Positions 60,341 to 64,000 of a stretch of 64,000 bases of DNA are shown piece after piece. Origin of the DNA: Bacillota bacterium (GTDB lineage: Bacteria > Bacillota > UBA4882 > UBA8346). The translations under genes were made by a program, and so were the position numbers. Under the pieces are notes generated by a model, which saw only the letters and a list, made by a program, of their open reading frames with translations, searched no databases and was not told the DNA's origin. Location of the stretch: the NCBI GenBank assembly GCA_023417475.1, contig JAEZFP010000010.1, positions 1-64,000 of the forward strand. The letters are read 5' to 3'. Every line of letters starts with the position of its first letter. The stretch's first letter is position 1.

Positions 60341-60961
60341 ATGCTGATGTCGGAACAGTTAAACTCGGAAAAACACCTTCAAATTCTTGCCGCCGCGCAA
60401 AAACGTTTTGCCCGTTTCGGATTCGCCAAGGTGACGATGGATGAGATCGCGCAGGATCTGGGGATCGGGAAAGCCTCGTTATATTATTATTTCCCGACCA
60501 AGGAGAGTATCATTCGCGAGGTCATCCTGCGGGAACAGCAACGTTTTAACGAAGCGCTGAGCGCAATTCTTGGGGAAGATTTGACGGCCGGTCAGAAGTT
60601 CCGCCTTTATATGGAACAGCGTTGGATTTACCTTAATGAGCTGATCAATCTCAGTGGCGTCAATGTGGTGACGATCCAACATTTTAAGCCGATCTTCGGA
60701 GATTTGTATGAGCGGTTTACCGCAACGGAATTGGAGATCGTCGGTCAAATTCTTAATGAAGGCAAGACGACGGGAGAATTTGCGATTGGCGACACCGCAG
60801 AAACCGCAAGCGTTTTATTACGGACCTTTCGCGGATTCCGGATGGCTTATCTTAAGGGATTTGAACTATTGCGGACCGATTCTCCGGAATATCACCGGTT
60901 GAAGCAGGAGATGAATCTGCTCGCCGAATTGATTTTAACGGGGGTTGTGGCCCGGAAATAG
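60341..60961 (+). CDS. TetR/AcrR-family transcriptional regulator
   Basis: A 206-residue TetR regulator: HTH at residues 15-60 (FARFGFAKVTMDEIAQDLGIGKASLYYYFPTKESI) and an all-helical ligand domain with no recognisable subfamily. Two ATGs six bases apart follow GAAAGG; the first has a short, the second a slightly long spacing. It lies 44 bases before an EmrA/EmrB pair and is presumably its drug-responsive repressor. Confidence 0.9.
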   Translation: MLMSEQLNSEKHLQILAAAQKRFARFGFAKVTMDEIAQDLGIGKASLYYYFPTKESIIREVILREQQRFNEALSAILGEDLTAGQKFRLYMEQRWIYLNELINLSGVNVVTIQHFKPIFGDLYERFTATELEIVGQILNEGKTTGEFAIGDTAETASVLLRTFRGFRMAYLKGFELLRTDSPEYHRLKQEMNLLAELILTGVVARK

Positions 60962-61005
60962 CGATTGAACGCCTCGTTTTTTTATGAATCGAAAGGATGT
61001 TCATT

Positions 61006-61902
61006 ATGAAGACAAATTGGATCAAGATTTTGGCGGCGCTGTCGGTTGGGGGCGTTTTGGCCGCGACCGGGGGCTGGTATTGGTATACCAACGTTAAGGG
61101 ATATGTCGAGACTGACGACGCCATCATCGACGGATACCAATCGACGGTCAGCTCGAAGGTTCTGGGGCGGATTGCCGGATTGTTGGTTAATGAGAGCGAA
61201 ACGGTGAAAGCGGGGCAGCTGTTGGTTCAATTGGACGATGCCGATCTCCAGGCGCAACAGGCCCAGGATCGGGCCGCCTTGGGCAGTTCGGAGCAGGACA
61301 TCGCGTTGGCGCGGGTCAATTTGGCAAAAGCGCAAAACGATTTTCAACGGGTCGATACGCAATACCAGGGCGAGTTTATTTCCAAACAGGAATTTGACAA
61401 CGCCCGGACCGCCTTGGACGTTGCAAAGGTAAATTATTCGCGGGCGGTGGCGACGCATAAAACGGTTCAATCGAAAATCGGGGTTGACGCCACCAATTTG
61501 CAAAACACGCGGATTTTGGCGCCGATTGACGGGATTGTCGCGAAACGTTGGGCGTTGACCGGCGACGTGGTGCAGGCGGGGCAATCGATCTTTTCCATTT
61601 ATGACCTGAAAAACGTGTGGATCACCGCCAACTTCGAAGAGACCAAATTGGCCGCCATCCATACCGGGGAAGCGGTCGCCATTACGGTGGACGCCTATCC
61701 GGGCCGGCGTTTCGCCGGCAAGGTGAAAGAGATTGGAACAAATACGGCGGCGCAATTTTCATTAATCCCGCCGAACAACGCTTCGGGCAACTTCACGAAG
61801 GTTACCCAACGCGTCCCCGTGAAGATCGGGATTGAACAAGTTGACTCCGGCCATCAGCTTTTACCGGGAATGTCGGTCGAAGTTAAAGTGAAGGTGAACT
61901 AG
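61006..61902 (+). CDS. HlyD/EmrA-type membrane fusion protein
   Basis: A 298-residue adaptor with one N-terminal membrane helix, a lipoyl-like barrel half (GRIAGLLVNESETVKAGQLLVQLDDADL), a short coiled-coil hairpin and a second half (ILAPIDGIVAKRWALTGDVVQAGQSIFSI). It links the MFS pump to the outside or an outer-membrane partner. The ATG is 9 bases after AAAGGA. Its stop is followed by the pump's ATG with no gap. Such proteins are more common in diderms. Confidence 0.9.
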   Translation: MKTNWIKILAALSVGGVLAATGGWYWYTNVKGYVETDDAIIDGYQSTVSSKVLGRIAGLLVNESETVKAGQLLVQLDDADLQAQQAQDRAALGSSEQDIALARVNLAKAQNDFQRVDTQYQGEFISKQEFDNARTALDVAKVNYSRAVATHKTVQSKIGVDATNLQNTRILAPIDGIVAKRWALTGDVVQAGQSIFSIYDLKNVWITANFEETKLAAIHTGEAVAITVDAYPGRRFAGKVKEIGTNTAAQFSLIPPNNASGNFTKVTQRVPVKIGIEQVDSGHQLLPGMSVEVKVKVN

Positions 61903-63561
61903 ATGACCATTCATCGTCAGCTCCGGGGCAAACTGATGCAACGTTTTGAATCGTTGCAACCCGGACATTCGGCGTACCGCTGGTGGGTTTTGGCCAATAT
62001 TATGGTGGGTACGTTCATGGCGGTTTTAGACGCGACCATCGTTGATGTGAGTATGCCGAAGATTATGGCAACTTTCGGAGCCAGTATCGATAAGATCGAG
62101 TGGATTATAACCGCGTATATGCTCGCCTTTGCGGTGATGTTGCCCACATCGGGCTGGGTGGCCGAACATTTTGGCTATAAACGGACGTACTTCACGGCGT
62201 TGGTGTTTTTCACATTAGGCTCGATGCTCTGCGGGATGGCCTGGAACGAGGACGCTTTAATTTTCTTCCGGGTTGTTCAGGCGTTGGGCGGCGGCATGAT
62301 GATGCCGGTCGGGATGGCCATCGTCACCCGGGAGTTTCCTCCGGAACAGCGGGGTGTCGCCTTGGGTTTTTGGGGAATTGCGGCGGCGGCGTCCATCTCC
62401 TTCGGACCGTTGATCGGCGGTTATCTGATCGATTCGCTCAGTTGGCAGTCGATCTTCAGCGTTAATGTGCCGGTGGGTCTGGTGGGAATGGTGGCGACCT
62501 TTATTATTCAGCGCGAGTATAAAACTGAAACTACCCGTTCCTTTGATTTGGTCGGATTTGTTTCGATGGCCGTTTTTTTAGTCGCACTGTTGATCGCGTT
62601 GGCCGACGGCAACGCGGTCTGGAATATCGGCGGCTGGCACTCGCCGTTCATCCTCGGTTGTTTTGCCGTCGCGGCGATGGCGTTGGTGATATTTTTATAT
62701 ACGGAATTAACCGTTGAGCATCCGTTGATCGATTTGAGCCTTTTGAAGAATTTTAATTACGGCGTCTCCTGCATCGTGTTGTTCATTTTTGGCTTGGGAA
62801 TGTTCGGCAGCACCTTTATTCAACCGCTGTATCTACAAAACTCCCTGGGTTATACGGCAATGCAATCAGGGGCGGTCTTTTTGCCGGTCGGATTGATTCA
62901 AGGATTCATGTCGCCCATCTCCGGCCGGTTGGCCGATAAGATTAACCCCAAAATTCCGACGGTCATCGGGATATCGCTGTTGTCCTGCGGGATGATTTTA
63001 AACAGTTTCCTGTCGTTACAGTCCGAGCAGCATCAGATCATGTTGCCCTTAATTATGCGCGGTTTTGGGATGGGAATTCTCTTCACCCCGTTAAGCACGA
63101 TCGCCTTGTCCGGTATTCCCCGCGAAAGAATGGCGCAGGCCTCGGGAATCTTCAATGTAATCCGTCAGGTCGGCGGCAGTTTTGGCGTGGCGATGCTCGG
63201 AACCATCATGATGCAGCGCAATATTTTTCATACCGCGATGAACGGTCAGGCGGTCAGACTAAGTTCGCCCGTGCTTCAACGGGTGATCAGCGGCTACACG
63301 GCGTTTGTCAAAGCGCGGGTGGGCGGACCGGCGTATCTTTCGGCGCTGCATGTTTATAATGCGACGCTGAAAGCGCAGGCGGTTGTCAGCAGTTATTTAC
63401 TGAAGCAGGCGTATGTGCAAGCCATTAACGATTGTTATCTTGTAACCGCCTCGATTACCGTTTTGGGGATCGTCCCGGTTTTGCTGTTGCGATCGCCAAA
63501 GCGGAAAACAGAAGCCGCAGCTGTCTTAAATCCAGAAAGATTGCGTAATGATGAGAAATAA
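61903..63561 (+). CDS. DHA2-family (EmrB-type) multidrug efflux MFS transporter
   Basis: A 552-residue MFS antiporter with 14 helices expected. VLDATIVDVSMPKIMATFG in TM1 is the DHA2 signature, FGYKRTYFTALVFFTLGSMLCG is motif A-like and RVVQALGGGMMMPVGMA is motif C-like. It uses the proton gradient to export drugs together with the EmrA-type protein. GAAGGTG, overlapping the previous gene's last codons, serves as its RBS. Which drugs are exported cannot be told. Confidence 0.93.
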   Translation: MTIHRQLRGKLMQRFESLQPGHSAYRWWVLANIMVGTFMAVLDATIVDVSMPKIMATFGASIDKIEWIITAYMLAFAVMLPTSGWVAEHFGYKRTYFTALVFFTLGSMLCGMAWNEDALIFFRVVQALGGGMMMPVGMAIVTREFPPEQRGVALGFWGIAAAASISFGPLIGGYLIDSLSWQSIFSVNVPVGLVGMVATFIIQREYKTETTRSFDLVGFVSMAVFLVALLIALADGNAVWNIGGWHSPFILGCFAVAAMALVIFLYTELTVEHPLIDLSLLKNFNYGVSCIVLFIFGLGMFGSTFIQPLYLQNSLGYTAMQSGAVFLPVGLIQGFMSPISGRLADKINPKIPTVIGISLLSCGMILNSFLSLQSEQHQIMLPLIMRGFGMGILFTPLSTIALSGIPRERMAQASGIFNVIRQVGGSFGVAMLGTIMMQRNIFHTAMNGQAVRLSSPVLQRVISGYTAFVKARVGGPAYLSALHVYNATLKAQAVVSSYLLKQAYVQAINDCYLVTASITVLGIVPVLLLRSPKRKTEAAAVLNPERLRNDEK

Positions 63562-63688
63562 ATCTTCGCATCGAACTGCGATAGTCAGGACGAATTTTTA
63601 TAGGCTGCAAATCAGGAGGTTAAAGGAACCCTCCCTACATATACGGCAATCCTAGACGTAACATGGTCGGATAATGCCCGTTAAATTA

Positions 63689-63710
63689 ATCCCTCGGGTA
63701 GCCGAGGGAT
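63689..63710 (-). terminator. Probable terminator of the LacI-family gene
   Basis: ATCCCTCGG/CCGAGGGAT with a GTAG loop, followed on the minus strand by TAATTTAA; it lies 63 bases past the LacI stop. The U-run is imperfect. Confidence 0.5.
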
Positions 63711-63772
63711 GCTTATTGTCCCAGTTTCAATTGTGATCCGAGGCTTCGCGTAAACTGTATGAATAATGCGGG

Positions 63773-64000
63773 TTAACGGCTCTTAACCGAATCCCTCTCG
63801 ACCATATCGCATAGTATGCTTGTTGTTTGTGCCGGGTTCCCGGGATTGTTGATCCGTTGCAAGATGGTCTTGATAAGCACCTCGCTTGCATAATTAATGT
63901 TTAACGCTAGGGTGGTAAGGCTGGGAATGCATAACCTGGATATTTCGGAATTACCGCAGCCGATGATGGAAACGTCGTCGGGAACCTTAATCTGGTGGGT
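63773..64000 (-). CDS. LacI-family transcriptional regulator, C-terminal fragment
   Basis: The last 75 residues of a LacI/GalR regulator continue past the window edge. IKVPDDVSIIGCGNSEISR is the family's strand-turn before the sugar-binding cleft, and PSLTTLALNINYASEVLIKTILQRI matches the C-terminal subdomain. The DNA-binding half is outside the window. It is likely to control sugar use; no partner is visible here. Confidence 0.88.
   Translation of the reverse strand, partial: THQIKVPDDVSIIGCGNSEISRLCIPSLTTLALNINYASEVLIKTILQRINNPGNPAQTTSILCDMVERDSVKSR

Overview
The window comes from a spore-forming Bacillota. It encodes SpoIIE, a DacF-type carboxypeptidase, two YheC/YheD ATP-grasp proteins and a collagen-like surface protein. 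It also shows tilS-ftsH synteny, consensus sigma-A promoters with 17-bp spacers, strong Shine-Dalgarno sequences and frequent TTG/GTG starts. ModA and several other exported proteins carry Sec signals without a lipobox, which would fit (but does not prove) a deep-branching, possibly diderm Clostridia/Limnochordia-type lineage. I cannot name the genus. There are no rRNA or tRNA genes, no IS elements and no CRISPR arrays.

Layout. 0-5 kb: a TerC-family membrane protein, then a minus-strand larA-leuC-leuD cluster preceded by a structured leader and by a tiny gene with its own promoter and terminator. 5-8 kb: molybdate transport (modABC) divergent from a fused HTH/periplasmic-binding-protein regulator. 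8-16 kb: a PAP2 phosphatase/EamA pair, endonuclease III, two unknown membrane or secreted proteins including a zincin, a coiled-coil protein, a 40-residue ORF, dacF and ykvI. 16-27 kb: spoIIE, then a spore-envelope block (DUF2156, two YheC/D, a MurF-like ligase, a collagen-like protein, a repeat protein). Two of its transcripts begin at sites resembling sigma-K promoters. 27-30 kb: GH105 hydrolase and a Gfo/Idh/MocA oxidoreductase. 30-34 kb: tilS, ftsH and a murA whose active-site Cys is Asp. 34-42 kb: cofactor genes nadABC, folB, panBCD and birA. 42-47.7 kb: an HtrA protease, an array of 21-bp palindromic repeats, an amidohydrolase, an HxlR regulator, a patatin and a YejK-like nucleoid protein. 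47.7-51.5 kb: a divergent pair of exported carbohydrate enzymes (AGE-fold and heparinase II/III-fold). 51.5-58 kb: a CHASE4-HAMP-PAS-GGDEF-HD-GYP protein, mutY, a second HD-GYP protein, YkuS and OsmC. 58-64 kb: an exported beta-propeller protein, a TetR-EmrA-EmrB efflux operon, and the 3' end of a LacI-family regulator cut by the window edge.

Biological themes. Sporulation and envelope: SpoIIE phosphatase, DacF and a block of four adjacent putative amide-bond-forming enzymes beside a collagen-like surface protein. Cofactors: complete de novo NAD genes to NaMN, and pantoate/beta-alanine/pantothenate genes next to birA. Polysaccharide use: GH105, Gfo/Idh/MocA, and the AGE and heparinase-fold pair. 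Signalling: two c-di-GMP proteins.

The observations I rate highest are the phased 21-bp palindrome array (43700-43951), MurA with Cys-to-Asp at the fosfomycin site, the larA-leuCD cluster with its nested-helix leader and upstream tiny gene, and the putative spore-surface peptide-ligase operon.
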